The notes below the pieces were generated by a model that saw only the letters and a list, made by a program, of their open reading frames with translations, searched no databases and had not been told where the DNA came from. Of a DNA stretch of 64,000 nt, positions 19,810-28,975 are shown piece by piece. Positions within the stretch are counted from its first letter, which is position 1; every line of letters begins with the position of its first letter. Source of the stretch: Sphingomonas sp. GTDB taxonomy: Bacteria; Pseudomonadota; Alphaproteobacteria; Sphingomonadales; Sphingomonadaceae. The stretch is taken from the NCBI RefSeq assembly GCF_017744835.1, contig NZ_JAGIAM010000001.1:558001-622000 (forward strand), given 5' to 3'. Made by a program: the position numbers and the translations under genes.

Positions 19810-22800
19810 GTGACAAACCAAAGCCTGCGTGGCGGACTCGTCCGCCAGTCGATCTTCTGTGCCTGCTCGATCCTGGCGCTTGCGGTTCCGTTTGCGCATG
19901 CGCGCGCCGCCGCGACGCAGGGGCAATCGCAGCCGACCGACGGCAAGGGAGAACTGACGGGCCGGGTCATAGACCCCGCGACCGGCAGCTACCTGCGCAA
20001 CGCGGACGTCAGGATCGAGACCGCCGGTGGTCAGGTCTTCACCGCGACGACGGGCGATGACGGCGTCTTCAGCCTGAACGGACTGCCGGCCGGCCCCGCC
20101 AAGGTAACGATCCGCTTCATCGGCCATCTCCCTCAGACTCAGGACGTGACGATCGCGCCGGGCGGCACCGTCAGAGTCGATTTCGAGCTCCTCCAGACCG
20201 GACGCGATGGTGAGGCGGCGAGCGCGGACGAAATCGTCGTCAGCGGCGAGCGCGAGGGCCAGGCGAACTCGATCATGGCCCAGCGCCGGGAAATGCAGAT
20301 CGCCGACGTGATATCCACCGAGGCCTATGGCGACATCGCCGGCGGCAACCCGGCGGAAATGATCAAGTTCATGCCCGGCGTCGATGTGGACGGCACCAAT
20401 GGATCCTCGATCTACGCCTCGTTGCGCGGGCTGCCGGGCGAGTTCACCCGCACCCAGCTGAACGGCATGGACGTCATCTCTGCGAACGCCAATTCGCCCA
20501 CCGGCTATGCCAACTCGGCGGCTGCCGCGCGTGTGTTCAGCTATGAGGCGATCGGCATCTCGGCGATCGATTCGATCGTGCTGTACAAGACGGTCGGCGC
20601 CGATCAGAACGCCGACGCGCCCGCCGGTATCGTCGATCTGCGCACCAAGCACGCCTACAACCGCAAGAAGCCGGTCTTCACCGTCTCGCTCAGCGCGTTC
20701 ACGTCGGACGACATGCTGGACAAATACCCCCATACCGGCCCGAAATCGGACGGATGGGGCTCGAAGCGTTTCCTGCCCAACGGAAGCCTGTTCTTCGCCG
20801 ACAGCTTCCTCGGCAATCGCCTGGGCGTGATGTTCTCGCTGGGCTTCGCCGACCAGTATCTCGGCTATCAGCAGAACACGATGAGCCGTAGCTATGCGCC
20901 GACAGCCAAGAGCCCGTCGCCGCTGGCCTTCACTGCCTATGAAACCGCCGCCAGCCCGCGCGAGACTACGCGGCGCACCGGCTCGCTCCAGCTCGACTTC
21001 AAGGCGAACGATCACCTGAGCTTCGGCTTCCTGTCGATCCTCTATCGCGGCGACGTCTACCAGAACACCACCGGCGACGTGACCTACACCACCGGCGCGC
21101 GTAACGGCGTGATCGGCGATCCGCTGAGCAACTTCACCACCCTGTCCGGGGCGAAGATGACGGTGAGCGGCGGCGGCCAGTACAAGGTCAACAACGGCAA
21201 CATCCTGGCGCCGAGCTTCGAATGGCGCAGCGGCAATTTCCGCCTCGACGGCAGCTTCGCTTATTCCGACAGCCACAGCTATTACGACACGCTGCACCGC
21301 GAACAGGTGGGCACCGCGCCCACGCTGACGCTCTCGGGCACACCGCAGTTCAACCTGTTCAAAAACAGCGCGGGCCTGATGGGCACCGACTGGACCGTCA
21401 TCCAGACCGCGGGGCCCGACTGGTCAAACCCGGCCAATTACACGATGAGCGCCGCGCAGATCCGCACCAGCGGCGGTCAGGACGCCTTCATCTACGAGAA
21501 ATCGGGCCAGATGAACGCCTATTACGACACGCATCTTGGCGACATGCCGCTGTCGTTCAAGGCGGGCTTCAAGATCAGCGATACCAACTATCGTTTCGGC
21601 GACGACACCAATCTGAGCAGAATCTACAACTATTCCGGGCCAATGACGAACGCTGAATTCATCCAGCACTTCGTGAACCCGTATAAGCGGACGGTGTTCG
21701 ACCAGGCGGGGTCCTATCATTATTCCCTGTCTGGTTCGAACTACATCCCGACGTTCGACACCCACGCGCTCTATCTCGACTTCGTCAACAACCCGGGCAA
21801 CTGGACCAAGGCGGTGCCGACCGCAGCCAATTATGCGGCCGCGGCCTACAACAATTCCACCAAGTTCGAAGAGAACATCAAGGCGGCCTACGGCATGGTG
21901 ACCGCCGAGGTCGCGCCCCGGATGAAGCTGCGTGCTGGCCTGCGCGCCGAATGGGCCGACAATACTTCTTTCGGCTACACCCAGATGCCGGCGGCGGACC
22001 TCGCGACCCATGTCGACCCCGGCACCGGCAAGGCCTGCGCGGTGGACAAGGGCGGCATAGCCACCACCATTCCATGCGTCGACATCCAGTACGGCACCAA
22101 CGGCATCCAGCGAACCACGGGCAGCTACTTCAAGCTGTTTCCCTCGGCTTCGCTCAAATGGACGGTCGGCCAGAGCAACGACATCGACATCGGCTACAGC
22201 AACACCATCCTGCGCCCCGGCCTGAACGCGACCGCTGGCAACGCCAGCTATGACCCACTGGGCGGCGAACTCGGCACCGGCCTGATCACCATCCCCAACC
22301 CGGGCCTGACGCCGGCGACGTCGGACAATTTCTCCGCACGCTACTCGCGCTATTTCAAGAGCGTCGGCCTGTTCAACATCGGCGTCTACTACAACCGGAT
22401 CAGCGGGCTGGCGGTCGCACAGTCGAACCTGACCGCCGAGGAAGCCGGCTCCGCCGCGGCCCAAGCGCTGGTGCAGCTGGGCATCGACGATCCGACAGGT
22501 ATCCTGTTCACCACCTACAAGCAGGTCAGCCTGGTCACGATCAAGGGCGTAGAGGCGAGCTTCCAGCACAGCTTCAGCTGGCTGCCAGCGCCGTTCGACG
22601 GCCTGTCGGTGCGCGGCGCCTTCATGCACAACGAGCCCAACACGCACGGCGACGATCCGCTGCTGCGCCTGGGCAACAACATCGGTTCGGCCGCGATCAC
22701 CTATGAAAAGGGTCCGGTGCGCTTCTACGTCAACCTGCTGTGGAACGACGACAAGCTGCGGTCGACCACGCCAAGCTGGTTCCAGGCCCGCACCGATCTG

Positions 22801-23001
22801 AGCATGAACCTGCGGGTCAAGCTCACCAGGCAGCTGGAAATGTTCGCGACGATGGCAAACGTGCTCAACAAGCCGTACAATGTGGTCGTGCCCGGCAGCC
22901 TCGCGCCTGCCGTGGCCGACCAGCCGGTCATCCCCAATCACACCGCCATCGAGAACTGGTTCGGCCGTTCGGGCACGATCGGCTTCCGGGCCCGGCTCTA
23001 G
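19810..23001 (+). CDS. TonB-dependent receptor with N-terminal carboxypeptidase-regulatory-like domain
   Basis: A 1063-residue outer-membrane receptor. A signal region (to about residue 36) is followed by a CarboxypepD_reg-like beta-sandwich (GELTGRVIDPATGSYLRNADVRIETAGG, about 45-115), the plug (from about 135; MIKFMPGVDVDGTNGSSIYASLRGL) and a 22-strand barrel ending IGFRARL. The GTG start at 19810 follows gggga. This architecture is the sphingomonad/Caulobacter type used for carbohydrates, chelates or phospholipid-derived compounds. The phosphoesterase gene 39 bases downstream suggests a phosphorylated or phospholipid ligand; that is inference. Confidence 0.92.
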   Translation: MTNQSLRGGLVRQSIFCACSILALAVPFAHARAAATQGQSQPTDGKGELTGRVIDPATGSYLRNADVRIETAGGQVFTATTGDDGVFSLNGLPAGPAKVTIRFIGHLPQTQDVTIAPGGTVRVDFELLQTGRDGEAASADEIVVSGEREGQANSIMAQRREMQIADVISTEAYGDIAGGNPAEMIKFMPGVDVDGTNGSSIYASLRGLPGEFTRTQLNGMDVISANANSPTGYANSAAAARVFSYEAIGISAIDSIVLYKTVGADQNADAPAGIVDLRTKHAYNRKKPVFTVSLSAFTSDDMLDKYPHTGPKSDGWGSKRFLPNGSLFFADSFLGNRLGVMFSLGFADQYLGYQQNTMSRSYAPTAKSPSPLAFTAYETAASPRETTRRTGSLQLDFKANDHLSFGFLSILYRGDVYQNTTGDVTYTTGARNGVIGDPLSNFTTLSGAKMTVSGGGQYKVNNGNILAPSFEWRSGNFRLDGSFAYSDSHSYYDTLHREQVGTAPTLTLSGTPQFNLFKNSAGLMGTDWTVIQTAGPDWSNPANYTMSAAQIRTSGGQDAFIYEKSGQMNAYYDTHLGDMPLSFKAGFKISDTNYRFGDDTNLSRIYNYSGPMTNAEFIQHFVNPYKRTVFDQAGSYHYSLSGSNYIPTFDTHALYLDFVNNPGNWTKAVPTAANYAAAAYNNSTKFEENIKAAYGMVTAEVAPRMKLRAGLRAEWADNTSFGYTQMPAADLATHVDPGTGKACAVDKGGIATTIPCVDIQYGTNGIQRTTGSYFKLFPSASLKWTVGQSNDIDIGYSNTILRPGLNATAGNASYDPLGGELGTGLITIPNPGLTPATSDNFSARYSRYFKSVGLFNIGVYYNRISGLAVAQSNLTAEEAGSAAAQALVQLGIDDPTGILFTTYKQVSLVTIKGVEASFQHSFSWLPAPFDGLSVRGAFMHNEPNTHGDDPLLRLGNNIGSAAITYEKGPVRFYVNLLWNDDKLRSTTPSWFQARTDLSMNLRVKLTRQLEMFATMANVLNKPYNVVVPGSLAPAVADQPVIPNHTAIENWFGRSGTIGFRARL

Positions 23002-23040
23002 GCGAGTCCGCATCCCGTTCCTCGAAAAAGAGTATTCCTG

Positions 23041-24483
23041 ATGTCCGACACGCCGCTGTTCACGCGCCGCCGCCTGGTGACGGGCGCCGCGCAACTCGCC
23101 TCGCTCACTGCCGCGTCGATGCTGATGCCGCCCAATGTCCAGAAGCTGATGGCGCAGCCGCCGCGGCGCGCGGGCACGCTCAAGGACATCAAGCACGTCG
23201 TGCTGCTGATGCAGGAGAACCGTTCGTTCGATCACTATTTCGGCACGCTCTCGGGCGTGCGCGGCTTCGGCGATCCGCAGGCGCTGATGCTTTCCACCGG
23301 ACGGAACGTCTTCCACCAGCCCGACGCGGAAAATCCTGCCGGCTATCTGCTGCCCTTCCACCTCGACACGCGCTCGACCAACGCGCAGGCGCTGCCCTCG
23401 ACCAGCCATGCGTGGAAGGTCCAGCATCAGGCGTGGAACGGCGGGCGGATGGACCAGTGGCTGCCCGCGCACCGCGCCGCGGACGGCGCCGAGGGGCCCT
23501 ATACGATGGGCTATTTCAAGCGCGAGGACATCCCGTTCCACTTCGCGCTGGCAGAGGCATTCACGATCTGCGACGCCTATCATTGCTCGGTGATGGGCCC
23601 GACCTGGCCCAACCGGCTCTACTATATGACCGGCACGATCGATCCCGATGCGCTCGCGGGCGGGCCGGTGCTCAGCAACAAGAAGCCGCCCGAGGGCTTC
23701 CGCTGGACCACCTATGCAGAGCGGCTCGAGGCGGCCGGTGTCCCCTGGGGCGTCTATCAATATGGCGAGCAGGGCAAGCGCGCCCACAACATGTTCAAGA
23801 CCTTCGCGCAGTTCGCCAACGCGCCGGCGAGCTCGCCGCTGTGGGTCAAGGGGATGCCCGACACCGACGAGCAGCGCTTCGCCGACGACGTGCGCAACGA
23901 TCGCCTGCCGGCGGTCTCCTGGATGTTCCCGGCGGCGGAGGCCAACGAGCATCCGGACAACATGCCGGCTGCGGGTGCGGACTTCATCGCGCGGCGACTG
24001 AACGAGCTGGCCGCCAACCCCGATGTCTGGGCCAAGACCGTGTTCATCCTCAACTATGACGAGAACGACGGCCTGTTCGACCATGTCGCGCCGCCGGTGC
24101 CGCCCGCGGCGACGCCGCACGAGTTCGTCGAAGGCCTGCCGATCGGCGGCGGCTTCCGCGTGCCATGCATCCTGGTCTCGCCGTGGACGATGGGCGGCTG
24201 GGTGTGCAGCCAGCCCTTCGACCACACCTCGATCCTGCAGTTCCTCGAGCGGCTGACCGGGGTGCGCGAGGCCAATATCAGCGACTGGCGGCGCCAGACC
24301 TTCGGCGACCTGACCTCGGCCTTCCGCTTCGACCAGCCGATGCGCCGGCCGCCGGTGCTGCCCGCCACCGGTGACATGCTGGCGTTCGCGAAGAACGCGG
24401 CGGCGAATTTCCCCGCGCCGCCCATTCCCGGCGCGGAGCAGCAGGCCCCGGTGCAGGAGAAGGGCACGCGCAAGCGGGTATAA
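23041..24483 (+). CDS. Phospholipase C / acid phosphatase family phosphoesterase
   Basis: A 480-residue exported enzyme of the PF04185 phosphoesterase family (bacterial non-haemolytic phospholipase C and AcpA-type acid phosphatases). A Tat-like signal (TRRRLVTGAAQLASLTAASML) precedes the catalytic start VVLLMQENRSFDHYFG, followed by CSVMGPTWPNR and NYDENDGLFDHVAPP, which carry the metal-binding and catalytic residues. The two C-terminal domains of Pseudomonas PlcH/PlcN are missing, so it is a short form. Its place between a TonB receptor and a cytochrome c gene suggests it releases a product taken up through the receptor. Confidence 0.88.
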   Translation: MSDTPLFTRRRLVTGAAQLASLTAASMLMPPNVQKLMAQPPRRAGTLKDIKHVVLLMQENRSFDHYFGTLSGVRGFGDPQALMLSTGRNVFHQPDAENPAGYLLPFHLDTRSTNAQALPSTSHAWKVQHQAWNGGRMDQWLPAHRAADGAEGPYTMGYFKREDIPFHFALAEAFTICDAYHCSVMGPTWPNRLYYMTGTIDPDALAGGPVLSNKKPPEGFRWTTYAERLEAAGVPWGVYQYGEQGKRAHNMFKTFAQFANAPASSPLWVKGMPDTDEQRFADDVRNDRLPAVSWMFPAAEANEHPDNMPAAGADFIARRLNELAANPDVWAKTVFILNYDENDGLFDHVAPPVPPAATPHEFVEGLPIGGGFRVPCILVSPWTMGGWVCSQPFDHTSILQFLERLTGVREANISDWRRQTFGDLTSAFRFDQPMRRPPVLPATGDMLAFAKNAAANFPAPPIPGAEQQAPVQEKGTRKRV

Positions 24484-24488
24484 CGGTC

Positions 24489-24836
24489 ATGGCGCGGCTG
24501 CATTCGCTTCTGCTGGTGGCTTGCCTCCTCACGTCGGCGATGGCGCGCGGCGCCGCGCCCGCCGGCGGTCAGGCCGCGCCCACGGCAGAACGCGGCCAGG
24601 CGATCTATGCGGCGCGCTGCGCGGCGTGCCATGGCGAGCGGATGGAAGGGATCGAAGACGCACCGCCGCTTATCGGCGCGCGCTTCGACAGCCACTGGCG
24701 CGGGCGCCCGGCCGCGCTGCTCGACAAGATCCGGCGTTCGATGCCGCAGGACGATCCGGGCTCGCTCTCGCCCGCCGAAGCGGAAGTGATCGTGGCGGCG
24801 ATCCTAGAGGCGAATCCCGCGCCTGCCGGCCGCTGA
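24489..24836 (+). CDS. Small periplasmic c-type cytochrome
   Basis: A 115-residue protein with a signal peptide (MARLHSLLLVACLLTSAMARGA) and one haem-binding motif, CAACH at residues 44-48. A likely axial Met lies in RRSMPQDDPG. It starts 5 bases after the phosphoesterase stop, so it is probably cotranscribed. A cytochrome in a phospholipase operon is odd; its electron partner is not visible. It ends 15 bases before the convergent PI-PLC-like gene. Confidence 0.88.
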   Translation: MARLHSLLLVACLLTSAMARGAAPAGGQAAPTAERGQAIYAARCAACHGERMEGIEDAPPLIGARFDSHWRGRPAALLDKIRRSMPQDDPGSLSPAEAEVIVAAILEANPAPAGR

Positions 24837-24851
24837 GCCGGTGAGGACGGC

Positions 24852-25946
24852 CTAGGGCTTCAGGCTGCAGCCCGCCGGCACGCGCACCGGGCTGCAGCGC
24901 GCCATCGCCCTGTCGGGCAGCGTGACGACGAAGCCGCGCCCGAGCGGATCGGGCGCGCCGGGATAATAGTCGGTGCTCACGGCCTGGGCGCCGCTCCCCA
25001 TCGCCGCGCGCGCCTTGGAGAGGTCGCCAGTGCGCGCCTCCACCGTGTTGGCGTCGGTGCGCGTCCTGACGATCATCCCTTCCGAAACCCAGCGGCGGAT
25101 CTTGTCGCCGTCGACCAGCGGATCCTGGACGATCTCGATCGCGGCTTCGGGCTGGTCTTCGGGATACCAGCCGAACATCGCCCGCCCTGCCAGCGACGGA
25201 TGGCCGGCGCGATAGACGTCGGACACGGCGCTGCGCACGTCGAGCAGGATGTAGATGCGGCCGCGTGCGGCCGACAGTGCGGGCCAGCCGCGCGTGCGCA
25301 CCGCCTCGCGCAGGCTCGGCGCCGAGCCGCGCACCTCGTCGGGCGTGATGAGGCGCTTGCTGGGCAGCACGGTGCGGATCTCGCCGTCGAGCGCATCGAG
25401 CAGCGCGGCATTGTCGAGCGGCAGCGGGTCGGAAATGCCGGGCCGGCCCGAAGGCGTGTCGGCGGCATTGATCGTGATCATGATCGGCAGGTGCCGCGGA
25501 TGCGCGCGCGACCAGCGGTCGATCTCGCCGAGGCAGCGCACCAAAGTCACGCAGGTGCTGAGATAGTCGACATCGGGGATGTGGAACACCTTGAAGCCCG
25601 GCCGCAGCATCGCCGGGCGATCGAAGCCGGTGGCCTCTCCCGCCGCCTTGGCCAGCGCCTCGCCCTTGGGATCGGCGTATCGCCCGCCCTGCGGATCGGC
25701 GAAGACGTCGAGCTCGAGCTGGCGGACGCCGGCGTCGAGCTGCTGCGCCAGCGGCAGGTGATAATAGTCGAGCCCCTCGGCGAGCCCCGGGCCCGCTGCG
25801 CGGATCTTCGCCATCACAGACGCCGGTATCCGCGCCTTGAAGCTGTTGTGCGAACCGACCACCTGGATGTCGTTCATCGCCTGCGGGGCGGGCGCCGCGC
25901 CGGCCAGAGCGAACGCTGCGGCGGCCGCGAATATCGCCTTGCCCAT
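24852..25946 (-). CDS. Secreted phosphoinositide-specific phospholipase C-like protein
   Basis: A 364-residue exported protein: signal [21 protein letters not shown], then NDIQVVGSHNSFKARIP and QLDAGVRQLELDVFADP, the first two strands of a PI-PLC-type TIM barrel with the catalytic His and acidic residues, and further on LPIMITINAADTP and GRIYILLDVR. This matches the bacterial calcium-dependent PI-PLC family (PF16670). The substrate could be inositol lipids, glycerophosphodiesters or another phosphodiester. The ATG at 25946 overlaps the TonB receptor stop by one base (TGATG), so the two are coupled. The pairing of receptor and phosphodiesterase repeats that of the opposite-strand locus next to it. 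Confidence 0.82.
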   Translation of the reverse strand: MGKAIFAAAAAFALAGAAPAPQAMNDIQVVGSHNSFKARIPASVMAKIRAAGPGLAEGLDYYHLPLAQQLDAGVRQLELDVFADPQGGRYADPKGEALAKAAGEATGFDRPAMLRPGFKVFHIPDVDYLSTCVTLVRCLGEIDRWSRAHPRHLPIMITINAADTPSGRPGISDPLPLDNAALLDALDGEIRTVLPSKRLITPDEVRGSAPSLREAVRTRGWPALSAARGRIYILLDVRSAVSDVYRAGHPSLAGRAMFGWYPEDQPEAAIEIVQDPLVDGDKIRRWVSEGMIVRTRTDANTVEARTGDLSKARAAMGSGAQAVSTDYYPGAPDPLGRGFVVTLPDRAMARCSPVRVPAGCSLKP

Positions 25947-28588
25947 CAGAACTCCGTCCTCACGCCGAACAGGATCGTCCGGCCCCAATAATGGATCTCG
26001 TTGTAGCGGATCGGATCGTCGCTGTAGCTATACTGGCGCGCGCCGGCGATGTTGATCGCCTCGAGGCTCAGCGTCGTCTTGTCGGTCACGCGGAACGAGA
26101 GGTTGCCGTCCAGCGAACCGAACGCGTCGATATAGCTCGGCGTATTGGTGGAGCTGCCGGTGCCCGACAGATATTTGTCGCGCCACGTATAGGACAGCCG
26201 CGCCGAGACCGGACCATAATCGTAGAAGCCGACGAGGTTGAAGCTGTTCTTCGACAGCCCGAGCAGCTGGTCTTTGATCGTCCGCGTGCCCGCGGTGTAA
26301 TCCGCCTGCACCGAAGTGTGGGTGTACGAGGCCTGGAAGCCGAGGCCGTCGAGCGGCCGGGGCAGGAAGGTGAACACCTGGTTGTAGGCAGCTTCGGCAC
26401 CATAGACCTTGGCGTTGCCGCCATTGACTTGCGTGCTCAGCAGGATCTGGCCGCGGCCGGGGATATCGACAAGGGCGTTCTGCTGCGTGATGTAATTGTC
26501 CAGCGCCTTGTAGAACAGCGCGCCGGTCAGCGAGCCCTTGCGGCTGAAATACCATTCGAGCGAGCCGTCGAACTGGGTGGCGAGGAACGGCAGCAGCTCG
26601 GGATTGCCGCCGCTTCCCGTCGCGGCGTCGGTCGAGACGCTGATCTGCGGCGAGCTCTGGGTGACGTTCGGCCGCGTGAGCACGCGGCTGGCGGCGAGGC
26701 GCGCGACAAGGGTCGGGCTCAGCTCGGCGCGCAGATTGAAGCTCGGCAACCAGTTGTTGAAGGTCTTGGGGAAGCTCGCCTCTTTCCAGTCGTTGCCGAC
26801 GGTGAGCGTACCGCTCGAGACCTGATCGGTGTGCACGAAGCGCAGGCCGATATTGCCGGTGACGCTGGAGCCGATCGCGTAATCGGCGCGGACATAGCCG
26901 CTCGCGGTCTTCTCGCTGACGACATAGGAAGCGCGGCGATCACCCGTAGTGAGCGGGGCATTGGCGACCGCGGGGGTGAACAGCTTGTCGTAGAAGACGC
27001 TGGTGATCGGGACGATCCAGTTGCGCGGGGCGTTGCCGGGCACGTCGCTGAGGAAATCGTCGAACGGCATCGGCTCATAGCCGTCGGGCGCGAAGCTGGT
27101 CAGCGGGATCTTGCCCGGATCGACCGTGAAGTCGCGGCGCCAATAGTCGCGCTTGCGCGAGTGATATTCGCCCCCGGCGGCGACCTTGGTCAGGAAGCCG
27201 CTCATCTCGTGCCCGACGTCGAGGCGCGAGTACCAGTCCCAGTCCTTGCTGTTCTTGGGCGCGATGTTGAACGGGTAGAGGACGTAGTTCGCCGGATCGC
27301 TGGGATCGAGCGTGGTGGTGAAGGTCGGGATCACCTTGTAGCCGCCGGAGGAATCATAGGTCAGCGGCGCGAAGAACTGGATGCGGCTGCGCACCGTGCC
27401 CTCGGCATAGCTGGGGTGGAAGCTGTGGGCGTAGGACCAGTTGATATTGGCCGAGACGTCCCAGCTCTCGGGCTTCCAGCTCTGCTTGAGGCCGATGGTG
27501 ACCAGGTCGTGCCGGTTGAGGCTGTATTCGCGCGACGCCATGAAGCGCACGTCGTTGATCGTGGCCGCGACGACGGTGTTGCCGTCGAGCTTGACCGAGC
27601 CGGGGACCAGCACCGGCCGGTGGCCCGAGACGCTGGCGTCGTCGGGATAGATGTCGAGGCCGAACTCGTCATAGGCGACGTCGAGCCGCGTCGCGAGCAC
27701 GTCGAGCGTGGTCTCGAGCTCGGGCGAGGGGCGCCACTGTGCCGAAATCAGCCCGGAGACGCGCTCGCGCTCCTCGGTCTCCACCGTCGGGCGCGTGCGG
27801 GTGGGCGTGTAGAAGCCTGTCCCCAGTACCGACGTGAATTTGTCGGCGTTCCAGCCGGTATTGTACCAGCGATCGTTGCGGACCGACTTGGCCCAATATT
27901 GCACCCCGGCGAGGATGCCGAAGCTGCCATCGCCCGTGGTGGCGCTGTGCAGCAGCGTCGCGTTGGGCTTCACCTTCTCGGTCAGCGAGGTGTAGGTGCC
28001 GCGCAGGTTGAGCGTGGTCTTGTTGCCGACGTCGAGCGGGCGGAAGGTCCGCACGTCGATGTTGCCGCCCAGCGCGCCCTCGGTCATGTCGGCGGTCGGC
28101 GTCTTCACCACGTCGATCTGCGAGACGAACTCGGCCGGCAGCATCTCGAAGCGGAACTGGCGGCCGTTGGCACCGCCGTTCTCGACCAGGTCGTTGATCG
28201 CGATCGTGCGGCCGTTGAGCAGGGTGCTCTGGAACTGCGGGCCGAGGCCGCGCACGCTGACGTAGAGCCCCTCGCCGCGCGGGCGCGTGATCGCGACGCC
28301 GGTGACCAGCTGGAGCGCCTCGGCGACGTTCTGGGTGGGGAATTTGCCGATATCGGTCGATGCGATCGAATCGACGCCGAACGCCGCGCGCCGCTTGGTC
28401 TCGGTCGCGGCGGCGAGGCTGTCCGCATAGGAGCCGGTGACGACGATCTCGTCCGCAGCCTCGTCCGAGGGCCCGGCCTGCGCCTGGGCGGCGGTCACCG
28501 CACTTTGGGCATGGGCAGGGCTCGCGACGGCAAGAGCGGCCAGGGTGTAAGGAAGCGTTGCCCAAAGCAGGCGTGAACGATGCGACAT
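25946..28588 (-). CDS. TonB-dependent receptor
   Basis: An 880-residue outer-membrane receptor with signal peptide (MSHRSRLLWATLPYTLAALAVASPAHAQ), plug domain (about 65-190, SIASTDIGKFPTQNVAEALQLVTGVAITR) and barrel ending GRTILFGVRTEF with the terminal Phe used by the outer-membrane assembly machinery. It has no N-terminal carboxypeptidase-like domain, unlike the receptor at 19810. The plug has the form seen in the sphingomonad/Caulobacter receptors next to tryptophan-halogenase-like genes. The ATG at 28588 follows gggggagat at good spacing; the frame extends eight codons upstream without such a site. Confidence 0.93.
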   Translation of the reverse strand: MSHRSRLLWATLPYTLAALAVASPAHAQSAVTAAQAQAGPSDEAADEIVVTGSYADSLAAATETKRRAAFGVDSIASTDIGKFPTQNVAEALQLVTGVAITRPRGEGLYVSVRGLGPQFQSTLLNGRTIAINDLVENGGANGRQFRFEMLPAEFVSQIDVVKTPTADMTEGALGGNIDVRTFRPLDVGNKTTLNLRGTYTSLTEKVKPNATLLHSATTGDGSFGILAGVQYWAKSVRNDRWYNTGWNADKFTSVLGTGFYTPTRTRPTVETEERERVSGLISAQWRPSPELETTLDVLATRLDVAYDEFGLDIYPDDASVSGHRPVLVPGSVKLDGNTVVAATINDVRFMASREYSLNRHDLVTIGLKQSWKPESWDVSANINWSYAHSFHPSYAEGTVRSRIQFFAPLTYDSSGGYKVIPTFTTTLDPSDPANYVLYPFNIAPKNSKDWDWYSRLDVGHEMSGFLTKVAAGGEYHSRKRDYWRRDFTVDPGKIPLTSFAPDGYEPMPFDDFLSDVPGNAPRNWIVPITSVFYDKLFTPAVANAPLTTGDRRASYVVSEKTASGYVRADYAIGSSVTGNIGLRFVHTDQVSSGTLTVGNDWKEASFPKTFNNWLPSFNLRAELSPTLVARLAASRVLTRPNVTQSSPQISVSTDAATGSGGNPELLPFLATQFDGSLEWYFSRKGSLTGALFYKALDNYITQQNALVDIPGRGQILLSTQVNGGNAKVYGAEAAYNQVFTFLPRPLDGLGFQASYTHTSVQADYTAGTRTIKDQLLGLSKNSFNLVGFYDYGPVSARLSYTWRDKYLSGTGSSTNTPSYIDAFGSLDGNLSFRVTDKTTLSLEAINIAGARQYSYSDDPIRYNEIHYWGRTILFGVRTEF

Positions 28589-28775
28589 GCGGTTATCTCC
28601 CCCGAGCTCCATGGCTCACTGCAGGGGGCCCTAGTCGCGGCTTCTTACATCGCGGCGGCCGCTGCGTTGCATTTGCATTTCGATCGGCGGGCAAAATGCT
28701 GACGGACGCGTTACCGCCGAGGTGGCACGCAGGCCGTCGCCGGCACTGGCCGAACTCGGATGTGGTTTCCGGGGC

Positions 28776-28949
28776 CTATTGGCGCGTCGGCCTTTCCATC
28801 ATCCCGCCGCAGAACGCCCGACGGTCGATCGCATAAAACTCCGCGCGCGGCAGGAGCACGCCGAGATCCGCGCGACTGATGTCGAAGCTATCGGGCAGGT
28901 CGGCCAGCGCCCGATCGATGTCCTCGAGATGAAGGCCCGAAGCCTGCAT
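28776..28949 (-). CDS. Small 57-residue protein between halogenase and TonB receptor
   Basis: It begins MQASGLHLEDIDRALADLPDSFDISRADLGV and continues with an aromatic and basic C-terminal half (YAIDRRAFCGGMMERP). The ATG at 28949 follows cggag with a 7-base gap. It has no signal peptide. It starts 26 bases after the halogenase stop on the same strand, so it is probably cotranscribed. The family is not recognised. Its acidic helical start resembles small adaptor proteins, but that is only an impression. Confidence 0.6.
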   Translation of the reverse strand: MQASGLHLEDIDRALADLPDSFDISRADLGVLLPRAEFYAIDRRAFCGGMMERPTRQ

Positions 28950-28975
28950 CGATGCTCCGAGAGCGCTAGGGCGTC

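Noticed and set aside
21424..24225. 933-residue minus-strand open frame opposite the TonB receptor and phosphoesterase
   Set aside because: Shadow of two clear plus-strand genes; its protein is Gly/Arg/Val-rich as expected of an antisense frame in GC-rich DNA.
25991..28576. 861-residue plus-strand open frame opposite the second TonB receptor
   Set aside because: Antisense shadow of a well-supported receptor gene.
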